The notes under the pieces: model-generated
Database searches by the model: none
Told to the model about the DNA's origin: nothing
Seen by the model: the letters and a program-made list of their open reading frames with translations, nothing else
Program-made: the position numbers and the translations under genes
NCBI RefSeq assembly: GCF_048418805.1
Contig: NC_132793.1
Coordinates: 52,856,501-52,920,500, forward strand
Reading direction: 5' to 3'
From: Vulpes vulpes
Lineage: Eukaryota; Chordata; Mammalia; Carnivora; Canidae
Length of the DNA stretch: 64,000 nt
In this document: in pieces, positions 43,250 to 55,439 of the stretch
Layout: each line of letters starts with the position of its first letter
Numbering within the stretch: position 1 is the stretch's first letter

Positions 43250-43273
43250 TATATAATATGTACATATTATATA
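43250..43273. repeat. Perfect 24-bp AT-rich palindrome
   Basis: TATATAATATGT and ACATATTATATA are exact reverse complements meeting at GT|AC. Confidence 0.9.
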
Positions 43274-45325
43274 TATAAAATATCTGGAGTATTCTACTTC
43301 ACGACTTGATGAAAACATCAAAAACTGCATTGAGAACAACTAAAACCTACATTATTGAAGGAAACCTACATGAATTTGACAGTGTACATGGATGTATAGA
43401 TTATATATAGATATATAAGAATTTCTACATACATACACATCCCAACACACATACACCTGTATGTTCTGAAAGAAAGGAATTAGTGACAGATTCTAAATGT
43501 AGTGGCACTTGCTGTGGGCTATGAAACAAATAAATAAAAACAAACTTCATCAAATAACACTAAATATTTTCTTTTGTCATTTACCCCACTCCCACTGCTG
43601 CCAGCACAGTTCTTATTTAATGATTTCATGCCTATTATTTTGTTTATTAGGTTTCCTAATTAAGTGATTCCATCAGAAATTATTCACTTCACATGTAATA
43701 CAAAACATGCTGATTATTTAACCCTTCTCTTTATTTCATTTGTAAGAAGCAGCAACCTTTAAAAAAAAATATATATATATATAAATAAAACCCTATAGAG
43801 ATAAAAACTAAATTTTTGCCAGAATGTCTAATGTATTCTTTTAATCTGTTATTCTCTTTTTGTAGAATTACTAACATGAAATAGGACAAAAGTAAATAAA
43901 GAGAAAGCCGTTTTGAAGGAAAAATAGTATAGTGAAATATTCTACATTGATTTTTCCCCCCAAATACTACCTATCTTGATTCCCAGTACATAATAATGAC
44001 TGCTTAGATTGCTTTATGGGTAGATACACAAAATTTAGTTTATTTCCTAAAATTCTATCTTTCAATCTTCTGAACCATAGCCTATTTCTTACAATAGGAT
44101 TTAACGTGATAGAAAAATTACTCATATATAGTTAGCTTTAGGATTCTCTAGATTTGTCAAGGAACAATTCCTTACAGAATGCCCTGCAAATAGTATACCT
44201 AGATACAAAATATTACCGCATTTCACTTCATCAATAGCATCCTGACCTGAAAAGTGATTATTACAAGTCTATCTATACAAAGCCTAGTACTAAATTACCA
44301 GAGTTTCAAAGGCAAGATTTCCAGGGTCCTTATCCCAGAGCTAGTTCTAGACTAATGATACAGGTCTTAATAAATCCCAGGGGAAACTAAAAAAGGGATA
44401 GAATTCCAAGGGGTGGAATGATAGGAGAAACTCTAAGGATGAAACGAGTCCTGACCTGTATTAAGAAAAAAAAAAGGCAGATTTTAGCTGAGCTTGGAGA
44501 AAAATGAAGGGCATTTTTAAAAAGACATAAAGTGTGAGCAAATACTAAAATCGGGGCACAGAGAAGAATATTTTCAGGGACAATATATTAAACAATTTCC
44601 CTTAAATAAACTGATTAGGGAAATGGTAAGAAGTAGGTAAATTTAGACCAATATAAAGAATTCAGATTTAGTCCTGGGGGCAGATGGGAATCACTGACTA
44701 TTTTGATTACATAAAATAATATTTTATGTATTACTTTTTTAAGCATGAACCTCTTTCTCAAATACTTGAAGTGCTTTGCTTCTATGATTAGAGTTTTGAA
44801 AAGGCTCATCTTTGTCTGCCTTTACATTATGTTCTCCAGTTCTCATTCACTTAATTTTTTAAATTGCTTTTAAAGGAAGTGTCTCTATACTGCATATTAT
44901 TTACCCTTACCCAACTTCTGGACATCATAGAGATTTTGATTTGTTTGGTAGAGAACAAAGAGATAATGAGTATCTCTTTTCTACACATGGAAGAACGAAA
45001 AACTAAAATTGGCAAAACTGAGCTTACAAACAGTGGTATTATGTTATTTAATATATTATTTCACTTTAGTGAGAATTTTCTTTCTGAGACTCAATGCATG
45101 ATAGCATATGGAAAAGACAAAGAAACAGAGGCAGCCGGAAGTATAAAGTTTGATAGTTGGCTTTTCCAACATAGCTGTGACCGTTCATCAAAATTTCATG
45201 TGCAGTCTCCAAAGTCATTTGGAGTTCACCAAATCAAATTACCTCTCATGTTACCTTTTTACCTACCCTAACATTTTGTTCTTCCTGCCAATATGGCATG
45301 ATCAAATTTCCTATTGTTATACTTG

Positions 45326-45335
45326 TCTCGCGAGA
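45326..45335. promoter_or_regulatory. Isolated TCTCGCGAGA element
   Basis: The exact palindrome TCTCGCGAGA, known from CpG-island promoters and recognised by BANP when unmethylated, occurs in an AT-rich, CpG-poor stretch. No promoter context surrounds it. Confidence 0.35.
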
Positions 45336-46199
45336 CACATATATCTCATCCCTTCATCAATTGGTACAAATTAACATAATAAATGGCAGGTCCCTCTTTA
45401 TGATCATGAAATACGTTGCTATTAGGCACAATGTCTTATTTTTATCCAAACCTCAAGTAAACTGTAGAGCTCCCTTAAAAATTAATAAAATGAGATATTC
45501 TTTCCTTTTCTTTTACACTATTGGTCTAAAAGCCACAGTCTGTGCAATTTCTTCTTATGACCCTGAAAATTACAAAATGTTCTAAAATATTTCACTAAAG
45601 AATTGGTATTTCCATTAAAAAAAAAGTAACTATCAGAGTTTAATAGACTTTTTTCTTCCAAAGTGACTAATCTTTAGTGAACACAGGACCATTAAGAATT
45701 TCAGTATGCTGGCACGGTGTAACAATGACACTTTCTAGTATCTTCCTTGGTTACTATATGTAATCTCATTTCAGAAAATTCATTATTCCTTTTAGTTTCA
45801 TTCAACGTTTCCTTGCTTGAAGCATTCTTGAGTTGTGGGTCATGGCTATGTTTTACTGTTTTTGATTTCCAAGTTAGCAATCCAATAGTCTGTAACTATC
45901 ATTTTGACTCCTTTTGACCCAGGAAACCTGCGATACTTTTTAAGAACCTCTATGTTCATGCCGAGCTCTATTTAGACACCTATTTTAGTACAGCATTCAT
46001 AATTGTGAAATATGGCTAACTTGCTTTCCTGTTTGTATATAATCTTTACCTGTAGTTAGTTTACATCTACTACTATTACATATGAATTAATCTACCCAGG
46101 AAGGAAACAAATAGCTATCATATCACAGTGCAATCCTAAAATGCCCTTTGGTGATTATATAAAAACAACTCTGAGATAATAATAACAAAAATCATGAGT

Positions 46200-46345
46200 T
46201 AACTTGTATTGAAAGATTACTATGTTGTAGACACTGCTAAGCACTTTATAAGCACCATCTCCTTTAATTTACCAAACAACCTTAGGGTATTAACTGTAAC
46301 CATTTCCATTTTTAGATAAAGGAACTTAAGCACAGAAGCTGGTAT
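46200..46345 (-). mobile_element. MIR SINE, antisense
   Basis: GATTACTATGTTGTAGACAC, TGCTAAGCACTTTATAAGCA, CCTTTAATTTACCAAACAAC and ATTTTTAGATAAAGGAACTT follow the reverse complement of MIR from the 3' end into the core. Confidence 0.75.
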
Positions 46346-49300
46346 GGTGGAGTGTGAAAGTAATTCCAAGCTGACTTCAAAAAATGTTATTTACCAATTA
46401 ATAATGTAAACTTTTTTATTAGCCAATTAACTTTAATATTAGCCAATAAAGTAACAAAATTAATCATATTAAGTTATATGGTTTGAATTTCCCGTCATTT
46501 TCAAGGGAAAAGAAAAATAGTTTTCTGTTAATTCTGTTGTGATCCTAGGTAACAAACAATTCCCCATTCTCTGGCAGAAAAGAAAAACGTTTCATCTGGT
46601 GCTCCTGTAGAATTTATAGTTCCTTAAGTGGAAAATCTTTGACCTAGACTGGATGTTCACGAAGGTCACTGATAACGAATGGGCCTGTCACACTGGGGTT
46701 GAGGAAGTAGGAAGTTTGTGTCTGGGAGAACATGGAATAGCTGGAGACAGCAAATAACAGGCATAGAAAAGGACATATGCTGGTTTGGTCCCTTCTCCTC
46801 GCTCCACAAAATCACTTTATGTGTTGGCGACAGTGCCCTTTGCCATTTAGCCTGGAGTATGAGGAAGAGAGGAGTACGGAGGTCGTACTTATTACCTCTG
46901 CACTTCTTCCACATATAGTTCAGATCCGCCCTCCTACCTCAACCCAGCTACTATCATAATTCTTGACAGAAGTCTTTTCTTCCTAACATGATGTTACAGG
47001 AAATAATTTGAACCTGCTCAATAATTTATTAAAATTGACAATAACATTTTTATGGATTCCTTGAAAATATTTTCTAGGTCTCAGGAAAGGGAAATTACAT
47101 ATTAAAAACTGAATAATGAAGACAGTTCACAGAGGAAGAGATGACTTCTAAGATAACTAAGTATCACATGATATTAAGGTAAAAAGTGTTCACATTAGAG
47201 ATGAAAATAATCTAAGTGGCCTGATTTAAATTTTAGATAGGATAATCAGTTTTTCATCTATTTAATGTAAGCTTGTCATCATTGTTTTGGCTTTATTTAG
47301 AGTTAAAATATTTCAGAATTCAAAAGGAATATTTTAAAGATTGTGTTAAAGTGTGATAAGCCTAACAGCAGCTCACAAATTCTCAAATGGTATTATGCAA
47401 TATTTATAATGGAGAGGGAGGAGAGGTTTTCAGTTGGGATAATAATTAAGAACAGAATATATAATTTAAATTATTACCAAATGTTATACATTTAAGATTT
47501 AATTACCCAAACTTTTTTTAAGTTGGTCACTATTTCAATTTTTAAAATGTTTGAGTAAGTCCAAGAAATACGTATTTTATCATATAAAATTTTTCAAGAA
47601 TAAATAAATTCATAGGTTAGGTTCTAGTGAATTTCTTTATAGCATTTATGATTTTATAGAAAGATTATTTGTCATAGTCTGATCTTGAGCTAAAAACTTA
47701 CTCAACAAAATATGAATTGTTTGTTGCTTGACAAGCCACAGAAGACGATATAATACTGGCAAATGCATTTATAGTAAGTGAATGACATAAAATGCATAAA
47801 GCAGTCAGCATGTGAGGAGACACGAGGAGACAGAAAAAAAATATTTTTATCATTGACTACCAAATGTCAGAAAGTGTAAATGGATGGAAAAGGAAAGAAG
47901 AAAGCTATCTAGTCTGAGACTTGTTTAGTAAATGATTTAAAATAATGCAGAGACACAGAAAAAGAGAAATGATCCCATTATTACCTGGAAGGGAATGTAA
48001 AGAGCCCCACATCACAGAGCTGGAATGAAATGAGCCCTCTCAGAACGGCTGTCCAGAATGATGCTGGGTCAACATGGTCAGCCTTGGCACCACATAATCT
48101 GAGTGCTATGTGCACATATAAGAATCTCTGAGAAGAGCAATGGATAAGATTGATAAGAATATGAGAAAGAGGACGGAAGAAAAAATTATAAAACAAGATT
48201 AAAGGTGCCAAAGATTTTTGTAAGTTCTAAGGAACAAGAAAGTAGGAAAATAATAATAGTCTACAAATAAATACCAAGTGGCGAGAGCAATTACTGAACA
48301 CATTTGAAGGGAATAATGAGATGAAATTGAATTTAAGGTGAAAATTGTATGTATGGGAAAAATCCTGTGTGCAATACGTAAGAGTTCAAACTATATAACC
48401 TCAAGAAAAAAGCTACCTCATAATTCTGTTCCCCATGGACTCACATTCTAGTAGACAACCTGGGGTGAACACTGGAGAGTGCAGGTCCAGAAGAGCAGGT
48501 GCATAAGCCTTATGTTAGTGTTAAATTGCAGCTGCTGTTTGAATGAACTGAATTGACCAGGTCGCCGCTAATTACCAGGGCAGAGAGGCAACAGCATATT
48601 CAGTATTTCTGGCCAGGTCAGCTGCACAGAACCAGAGCTCACTAAAAAGTTAAAAAAAGAAAAAAGAAAAAAAAAAACGGATTGAATCACAGTGTAGTAG
48701 TGACTGAGAACCTAGGAAAGAGAATCTGGGGGAAACATATATTGTTGGATAGATGGAGGATATGTTCTATCAGAACAGGGTGGATTCCAAAAAGGTACAC
48801 ATTGCCACTGAATTGGATTCTCCATATTCAGGAAGGAGGAGATTTGTAGGAGGAAAACACTTTGTATAAAAAAAAAGCCTACAAGAAGTTTAGAACACTC
48901 AAAAGCATATAGCAGATAGGAAGTAGCACAAATGTGGGAAGATCTTAACTCACAGTGAAAAGGAAAAGGAAAAATAAAAGCAGAAATTGGGATGAAAATT
49001 GGCAAGTGACAACTCTGTATAAAAGAAGCCAAAAGCAGTAGCTGGGATTATGGTCCACAGGAGAATGCATGCTCCGTTTGAAGAGGAAACACTATTTAAA
49101 TCCACTAGAATATTGCCATCTGGAATGTAGCCTCATCTTCTGATTTTGAAGAGAAGTTGAAAGTAAGAATTTTAAAACTGAGCAACTAATTAAAGAAGAA
49201 AACTAACCAAGGGGGCTAACATTTAAGGCTAGAAAAATGTCATTTAGATTTGGGTCCTCTGTTGTTTTCTGCTATATATTATGAGGTATTATTATGTAAG

Positions 49301-49655
49301 TTCTTAAGATAAATAAAATCACTTCTTAATGAATCAAGTCCACCTCTGATAATTTCATCTCTTAAAGGAAACACCAAGGGACAGAGGAAGCTCATTCTCA
49401 GCATTCTCTTTTTGAGAAAATTTTCAAGGATAACTAAGGTCTGAATTAAAAACAAGAAATTTTTAAGTTGTTTCTAAAACATTCCATTGCTCTTTTGATG
49501 TACAGCCAGCCACACTGGGTCCTCTTCTTTACTTAGGCCAATAACCGAGAATGGTACAGTAAGATGGCACAGCAAACTTATGATTTAAACTCACATTCTA
49601 TTAAAAACCCAGTACATTGTTGGGTAAACATGGGTAAAAGACATAAAAATTGGAA
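46346..49655. other. Long unique stretch
   Basis: About 3.3 kb with no convincing repeat or gene. Overlapping short frames at 46666-46959 and 48712-49032 have no recognisable domain. A mixed A/G tract occurs near 48650-48675. Confidence 0.4.
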
Positions 49656-50650
49656 AGTAACCAAGCAAGCTGTTCTTATATTTTGGACAAAATATCTACA
49701 CCAAATACTTCCTCAATTTTACATAGAAAATCTAATATTTTAAAAGAGAATTTAGCAAGGTTGTTGCACACAAGAGTTAACATAAAAATCAATAGCACTT
49801 TATACAAAACTAATAAACCATTTGAAATATAATAAAAAATACTCCATAATGACACCAACAAACTGTAAGATATGTAGAAATAAATCCCAAAATGATGCAA
49901 CCAACTGTCAGAAACAACTTAAGAATATATAAGGAGATCTAAATATAAAAAATTATAAAGGAAGGCCAATCAATAACCTAAAAATATAAAATCTTCCCCA
50001 AAATCTATAGATGTGATTTCCATTCAAAACTGAAACTGCTTTTTGGATCCTTTCAAACTGATCCTCAAAGTTCTCAGGGAAGCAAAAAACAAAGAAGACA
50101 ATTTTGAAGAACAGTGTATGAAAGATAATTCTTATCAGATATGAAGATTCATTTGCAGCCTTAATAATTAATATAGTGTGAGCTGATAGAGACAGGGGTT
50201 GATAAATAGATCAATAGAATAGAGAACAAATTTGCACTTATATTGAATTACTATATTACAGAGGTAGGTATTGTAAATGAGTAAAAATGATGGACTAGTT
50301 AGTAAGTTGTGGTGAAAAAAATGATCATATAAGAAGAACATAAATTTAGATCCCTTCCTTAAACAACAAAAAGATAAAATGTCTGGTGGAATAAAGTAAA
50401 TGTCAGAAGCAAATCCTTCAAACTTTGAGAAGAGAATGTATCATTAAGACATTAGTTGAAGAATAGATTTCTTAGAAAAGAAATCTAGGCATGGGAAGAT
50501 TTATTGAAATTAAACATTTATATAAAAAAAATAAACAAAAGAGAAAGGTAAGCTTCACACTAGAAGAAAATATTCCCAAGGTATATAATCAGGAGGTGTT
50601 TGGAGAATATACAAATGCCAACGAATCAATAAAAAAACACATACTATTCA

Positions 50651-50877
50651 GGGGCACCTGGTGGCTCAGTCGGTTAAGCCTTGGACCCTCAGGTAATGCT
50701 CTCAAGGTCTTGGGATCAAGCCCCGCATTGGGCTCTGCACTCGGGGGTGGGGGGTTGGTGGGGGTGGGTGGGGGGAATCTGCTTGAGCTTTTCTCTCTCC
50801 TTCCTCTGCCTCTCCCACTGCAAGTGCGCAGGTGCTCTCTTTCTCGCCCTCTCTAATAAATGTGGGTGTTTCAAAAA
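50651..50877 (+). mobile_element. Older Can-SINE, sense, with G-rich expansion
   Basis: GGGGCACCTGGTGGCTCAGT, CGGTTAAGCCTTGGACCCTC, GGGATCAAGCCCCGCATTGG and GAGCTTTTCTCTCTCCTTCC with a CTCTAATAAATG tail. The middle contains a G-rich expansion at 50743-50775. The TSD is CACATACTATTCA against CACATAGTATCCA. Confidence 0.9.
50743..50775 (+). repeat. G-quadruplex-prone G tract
   Basis: Thirty-three bases with runs of 5, 6, 5, 3 and 6 G residues separated by one to five bases satisfy the usual G3+N1-7 pattern on the plus strand. Confidence 0.9.
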
Positions 50878-51350
50878 ACCCACATAGTATCCAATAGGAA
50901 AAAAAAAAACCCACAAGAGATATGCACACAGTATTCACAGAAAGGGAAAGCAGAATGGTTAATAAAATGAGGAAAATGCCAAATATATTGGTAATCATGA
51001 AATTGCAAATTAATGCCACAATAAAATGACTATTTCAGATGCACCAGAATGGAAAGGTCTGGTGAGAGCAATCTTGTTCAGGAATAGGTATTTGAGACAT
51101 TCACACATTTTGAGGAGTAGTAAAGAAATAGAGGATTTTTTTTTTCGCAATTTCAAGTAAAGATGAGTTTTAGCATAATTTATAACCTAGGTATATTCTC
51201 ACACGTCGCTATATTTATAAATATGTTAAATCTCAAAATGGTATTTTGAGCAAAAAAAGGGCAAACTCCAAAATGGCATATTCACTAAGACCATTTCTAT
51301 GAAGTTTAAAACCCAGCATTCTGAAGTACTTACTGATGGACGTATATATA

Positions 51351-51855
51351 TATAATAAAAAACAAACAGGAATGAGCATTGTAAATGCTAATATTAATTA
51401 ATTATGCCTGGGGCACAAATTGGAAAGATTGACACAACATCCTTTGATGGTAGTTGTACTTTTCCTGTCTTTGAAAAAATGACGTAAATGACTATGAAAT
51501 CATGTTAAGATTTTTTCCAAAGGTGGCTTGTGAGTACACGGTAGAAAACAAAACAAAATAAAACAAAACAAAACAAAACAAAAAACACTGGCTGGTCATT
51601 AACTTCCTATTTTTATATAAATGCTTGAAATTAAAAAAAAAGTATATGAACATCAGTTATGACTATATGCCACTGAATGACAAAAAAAAAAAAAAAAAAA
51701 GGAGAAGATACACTTACACCCACCAAAAAGCGAATTCTTTAATAATTTTGCTGAGGAGAAATATATAATACTCTCATCTCCTAATTTCTATCCCTTCCCT
51801 TCTTTCCATTTTGTATTTTAGAGAGATGGCAAAAGAAGAAAATAAAAACCTATGT
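51351..51855. other. A-rich region with simple repeats
   Basis: Contains an (AAAAC)n array at 51545-51586 and a 19-base A run at 51682-51700. No element could be assigned confidently. Confidence 0.5.
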
Positions 51856-51859
51856 ATCT

Positions 51860-52520
51860 AAATCTATCTCCCTCTAAGCGCTGCTTTAACTCTGTACAAG
51901 AAGTTTTGATAATATTTTATTATGTTATCATCCATTTTGAAATACTTTCTAATTTGCCTTCTGATCCTTTCCTCCTTTTCTCTCTCTTATTTGGAGGTGT
52001 TTTTCTTTTTTTTCAATACTATTCTTACTAATGTCTAATTCAATTTATTTAGTCAGACAACATATTTAGTTTTATTTCAGTCCTTTGGTATTTATTGAGA
52101 CTTGTTTTATAGACCAGTGTGAGGTTAATATCCTGTTGAATGCTCTACTTGCACTTGAAAAGAAAGCATATTCTGTATTTGTTGGATTCCGTGTTCTTTA
52201 AACGTAAATTATTAGTTGGTTGATAGTGTTGCTCAAGTCCTTTGTCTTTACTAACATTTTGTGTTTCTGAATTTACCAAGTACTCAAAGAGGGATATCAA
52301 TTTGTGGATTTGTCTATTTCTTCCTTTAGTTTTGTAACATTTTTGCAATGTGTATCCCAAAGTTCTGTATTATACTGCATTTTCTAGAAAATAGAAAATT
52401 TTCTCAAATATTAGGGGCACACAGTTTAGAATTTCCATGTCTTCTTGGTGAATTGATATTTTTATCATTAGGAAATATTCCACTTTATTTCTAATACATT
52501 GCTTGGAGATTTTTTTTTTT
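51860..52520 (-). mobile_element. Ancient L1 (L1M-type), endonuclease-side fragment, antisense
   Basis: CTGCTTTAACTCTGTACAAG, ATTTTGAAATACTTTCTAAT, GTATTTATTGAGACTTGTTT, CTTGCACTTGAAAAGAAAGC and GTTGGTTGATAGTGTTGCTC are the reverse complement of the L1 ORF2 endonuclease-RT junction region. Confidence 0.7.
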
Positions 52521-52779
52521 TTTTTGAGAATCATCTCATGACATTTTTTTCTTGAGTTTAGGATTTTCATGGTATTACCTTTTATTTTTTAATTCTATTT
52601 TATTGAACTGGATTACCGAAAGTGACTTCTTTTCATTCATTTTGGTTGTGGCTTATCTTTGCAATGCAATTTCATCTGGGTGATTTATGTACGCTCAGTG
52701 AGTTTATAAAAAAAAAATGTCCTCTGGCTGTCTGGGAAAAAAAGAAAAAAAAAAAAGGTATTCTGCTCAAGAAAGAGTT

Positions 52780-53230
52780 CTCTTCACAATCTGCCCAAAA
52801 GTTGAGTTCGTCCTCCTTAGGTTGGGCTCTTGGGTTTACAATCCTTCCACCAGGCACCTCCCCACTCGCAGGACCAGCCTCCCCACGCATGATGTCTGTT
52901 CCTGACTGGGCTGCCTACCACCCCACAGACGGCTCGGCTGTTCGTTAGACTCCCCCGAGAGGGCCAACTTTATGAAGATTAGACCACTCATGTAGAAAGT
53001 CCCAATGTCCCCATTTGATCCGACCACCTTCCCTATGCAGCATGACTGCCCAGCAGTCTTCCCCCTGCTTCCCTCTAATGTAAACTAAAGCTGGTTCTTA
53101 CTCCACCTTTATTTTGGGAGCGCTGAAGGAAAACGTTTCCATGGGCCTCTCCCCAGCCTTCTTTATTCTGCGGTGTGTGAATTCAGTGTCTCTCTCCTGA
53201 TAGCTGTGCCTCCCTCAGCTTGATTGGAAT
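52780..53230. other. CpG-enriched patch of unknown origin
   Basis: Eleven CpG dinucleotides occur between about 52809 and 53171 in sequence much richer in GC than its surroundings. On the minus strand CAAAATAAAGGTGGAGTAAG contains an AATAAA. No family was recognised. An LTR fragment is one possibility. Short frames on both strands lack a recognisable domain. Confidence 0.45.
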
Positions 53231-53259
53231 ACTCTGTAATCTATCTTCTCAGCTTGTTT

Positions 53260-54080
53260 TGTTTAAAAGTTTTTTATTTTAGAAGAGAGTTAGATGTACA
53301 GATTGAGAAGACAGTATAGAGAGTTACCATATAACCCTTATCCAGTTTCCCCTATTATTGTCTTTTATTAGTATGGTATACTTACCATAATTAATGAATT
53401 CATATTGATATATTGCTATTAACTAAAGCCTACACTTTTTTCCATTTTTAAGTTTTACCTTAATATCCCTTTTTCTGTTCCTGAATACCAGCCAGGAACC
53501 CATATTGCATTTAGTGGTCATGTCTCCTTAGGCTCCTCTTGGTTGTTGACAATTTCTCGGACTTTTCTTGTTTTGATGACATTGATGATTTTGAGGATTA
53601 CTGGTCAGTTATTTTGTAGACTCTCTCTCAGGTGGGATTTGTCTGAAGTTTTTCTGATCGTTAGGCTGTGGTTGTAGGTTTTTGGCAGGAAAACTATGGA
53701 TGAAATGTGTCATTTTTACTGCGTTACATTAAAAGTACATGCTAACAACAGAATTTATCACTTATTGATTTTGACCTTTATCAGCCGTGTGACATGGTAT
53801 TGTCAGGTTTCTCTACTTACAAAGTTCCTCTTTATCTCCACTCTTCATGCTTTCCATCTGTGCTTTTTGGAGGTAAGTCATTATGTGCAGCTCATACTTG
53901 GAGTGTTCACACCTCTTATAAGGCACAGTATTTATACAAATATTTGGAATTTCCTGAATAGAAGATTTGTCTCTTTTCTCTTATTTAAGCGTTTATTTCA
54001 ATCATTCATTTATATCAGTATTCATCCCTGGATATTTATTTTATACTACTTTAATCCTCCACACATAATCTAGCAAATAA
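53260..54080 (-). mobile_element. Ancient L1 3' UTR (L1MC-like), antisense
   Basis: TACAGATTGAGAAGACAGTA, GTGGTCATGTCTCCTTAGGC, TCCTCTTGGTTGTTGACAAT, TGTGACATGGTATTGTCAGG, TTTCTCTACTTACAAAGTTC and CCCTGGATATTTATTTTATA are recognisable 3' UTR landmarks of old L1 read in reverse. The 125-residue frame at 53696-54073 lies within it and is spurious. Confidence 0.7.
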
Positions 54081-55010
54081 AAATACCATATTAGTGTCTC
54101 TATCATATAACTGATATCATCTATAATCAAATCCTGAAGCCATTTATGTTTCTTCTATCAACTATTTCTTTTTTTGACTATTAGTCACTTTTGTTGTTGC
54201 TGCTAGTTCATGTGACATGCAATTTTTTTTTCTTTTCTTTTTTTGTCTGCCAGGCATTTTGTGTTAAATAACAGTAGGGACCAAATTATATAGTATTTAC
54301 CTCCAGAAAATATTATATGACATTTTCCTTCAGGCTGCTAGAGATGGAGGCTAAGTCAATTTGAAATGTAGTTAAACTGTTTATAGGCATGGTTGCAGAT
54401 TTAGGTCACCACTGACAATGTATTTTCAGATTGTGATCAGGACTTTTCCTTCTGTAAACAAAGGACCTGAGTGCTGGTGAGGCTTTTTCATGCTTTATAG
54501 GTAATTTACTGGTCAAACTCTATCATATCTCTTTTTCCTTCACAAATTAGATATCAGCTTTCTGGGCCATTGGGGAGTGGTCTTTGCTCTCCAGTCCTGC
54601 CTCCATATTCCTCTGCCTTGGAAAACCTCCATTTGCCCTGCTGCAATGCCATGTTTTCTCCAACACTGATGGTGGCTGCTTTATACTTCTAGAAGGCTTT
54701 ACAGTGAATGGATTCTCTTAGCTCTCTTGATGGCCCTTGATAGGTGAAAGCTTGGAGTGTCTCAAAAGGGTTTCTTTCCTATGGAGCTTTTAATATGACT
54801 GACAGTGTGGGTAAGTGTGTTACATAAACTATTTTCCTCGAATATTAGAAAAAATTTATGAAGCAGTTATTAGTAGAGTCTCATAGGAGAGCTACTAGAG
54901 AAAGTTAGAAGAAATTAAGATAATGAGAATCAAAAGAATAAAATTATGTTAAAGGAAAAGATAGTCAACTCTATAAAGAAAGAGAAAAGAAGAAATGGGA
55001 GAGGAAGCCA
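54081..55010. other. Probably old, unclassified repeat-derived sequence
   Basis: GTCTGCCAGGCATTTTGTGT, TAAATAACAGTAGGGACCAA and CTGTAAACAAAGGACCTGAG have the character of very old L1 or other repeat 3' sequence, but I cannot place them. No gene is visible. Confidence 0.3.
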
Positions 55011-55026
55011 AAGAAAGTCTGTAAAA

Positions 55027-55180
55027 GAGGAGCACGTTGGTGGCTCAGGTCATGATCCCAGAGTCCTGGGATCAAGTCCTGTATCAGCCTCCCCACAGGA
55101 AGCCTGTTTTTCCCTGTGCCTGTATCTCTGCCTCTCTCTGTCTCTCATGAATAAATAAATAAGATCTCTGAAAAAAAAAT
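55027..55180 (+). mobile_element. SINEC with internal deletion, sense
   Basis: GGAGCACGTTGGTGGCTCAG is followed directly by GTCATGATCCCAGAGTCCTG, so roughly 24 bases of the tRNA-like head are absent. The rest (CACAGGAAGCCTGTTTTTCC, CTCATGAATAAATAAATAAG, A tail) is normal. The TSD AGTCTGTAAAA lies at 55016-55026 and 55181-55191. Confidence 0.92.
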
Positions 55181-55309
55181 AGTCTGTAAAACAGAAAAGA
55201 TTTAGAGCATATCTATTGGAGCAAAGTTAATAGTGGCAAGTTTCATTTTAATTGGCTTGTTCACTTGTAAGACCTGGTCAAATTGATGACTGTTTGTGGT
55301 ATATTTTTG

Positions 55310-55430
55310 TTCCTCATCAGGCTGTGCATTTGTTAAGAACAGATATCATGTCTGATTCATCATATATTCTCAGGAATGTGCAAAGTACTCAGCACATAGT
55401 AAGTATTTGTAAATAATCATTGTTATCTTA
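55310..55430 (+). mobile_element. L2 LINE 3' end, sense
   Basis: ATGTCTGATTCATCATATAT, TCAGGAATGTGCAAAGTACT and CAGCACATAGTAAGTATTTG match the end of L2. Confidence 0.7.
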
Positions 55431-55439
55431 AGGTTTCAT

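Larger units (their letters stand above)
42575..46195. other. Long unique, AT-rich stretch
   Basis: About 3.6 kb without a recognised interspersed repeat. It holds a perfect 24-bp AT palindrome (43250-43273), a short (AT)n run (about 43768-43786) and one TCTCGCGAGA palindrome (45326-45335). The 135-residue sense frame at 44864-45271 has no recognisable domain. Confidence 0.45.
49660..51350 (+). mobile_element. Ancient L1 (L1M-type) ORF2 remnant, sense, split by a SINE
   Basis: AGCAAGGTTGTTGCACACAA, ATAAAAATCAATAGCACTTT, GAAATAAATCCCAAAATGAT, TTGATAAATAGATCAATAGA (followed by ATAGAG) and GAGAATATACAAATGCCAAC follow the RT-to-C-terminal part of L1 ORF2 in sense order. No frame is open. The SINE at 50651-50877 interrupts it. 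Confidence 0.7.

Noticed and set aside
44864..45271. 135-residue sense frame in unique DNA
   Set aside because: No recognisable domain and no conservation evidence available; about this length is expected by chance in 64 kb of six frames.
53696..54073. 125-residue sense frame rich in aromatic residues
   Set aside because: It lies in antisense L1 3' UTR sequence and has no recognisable domain.
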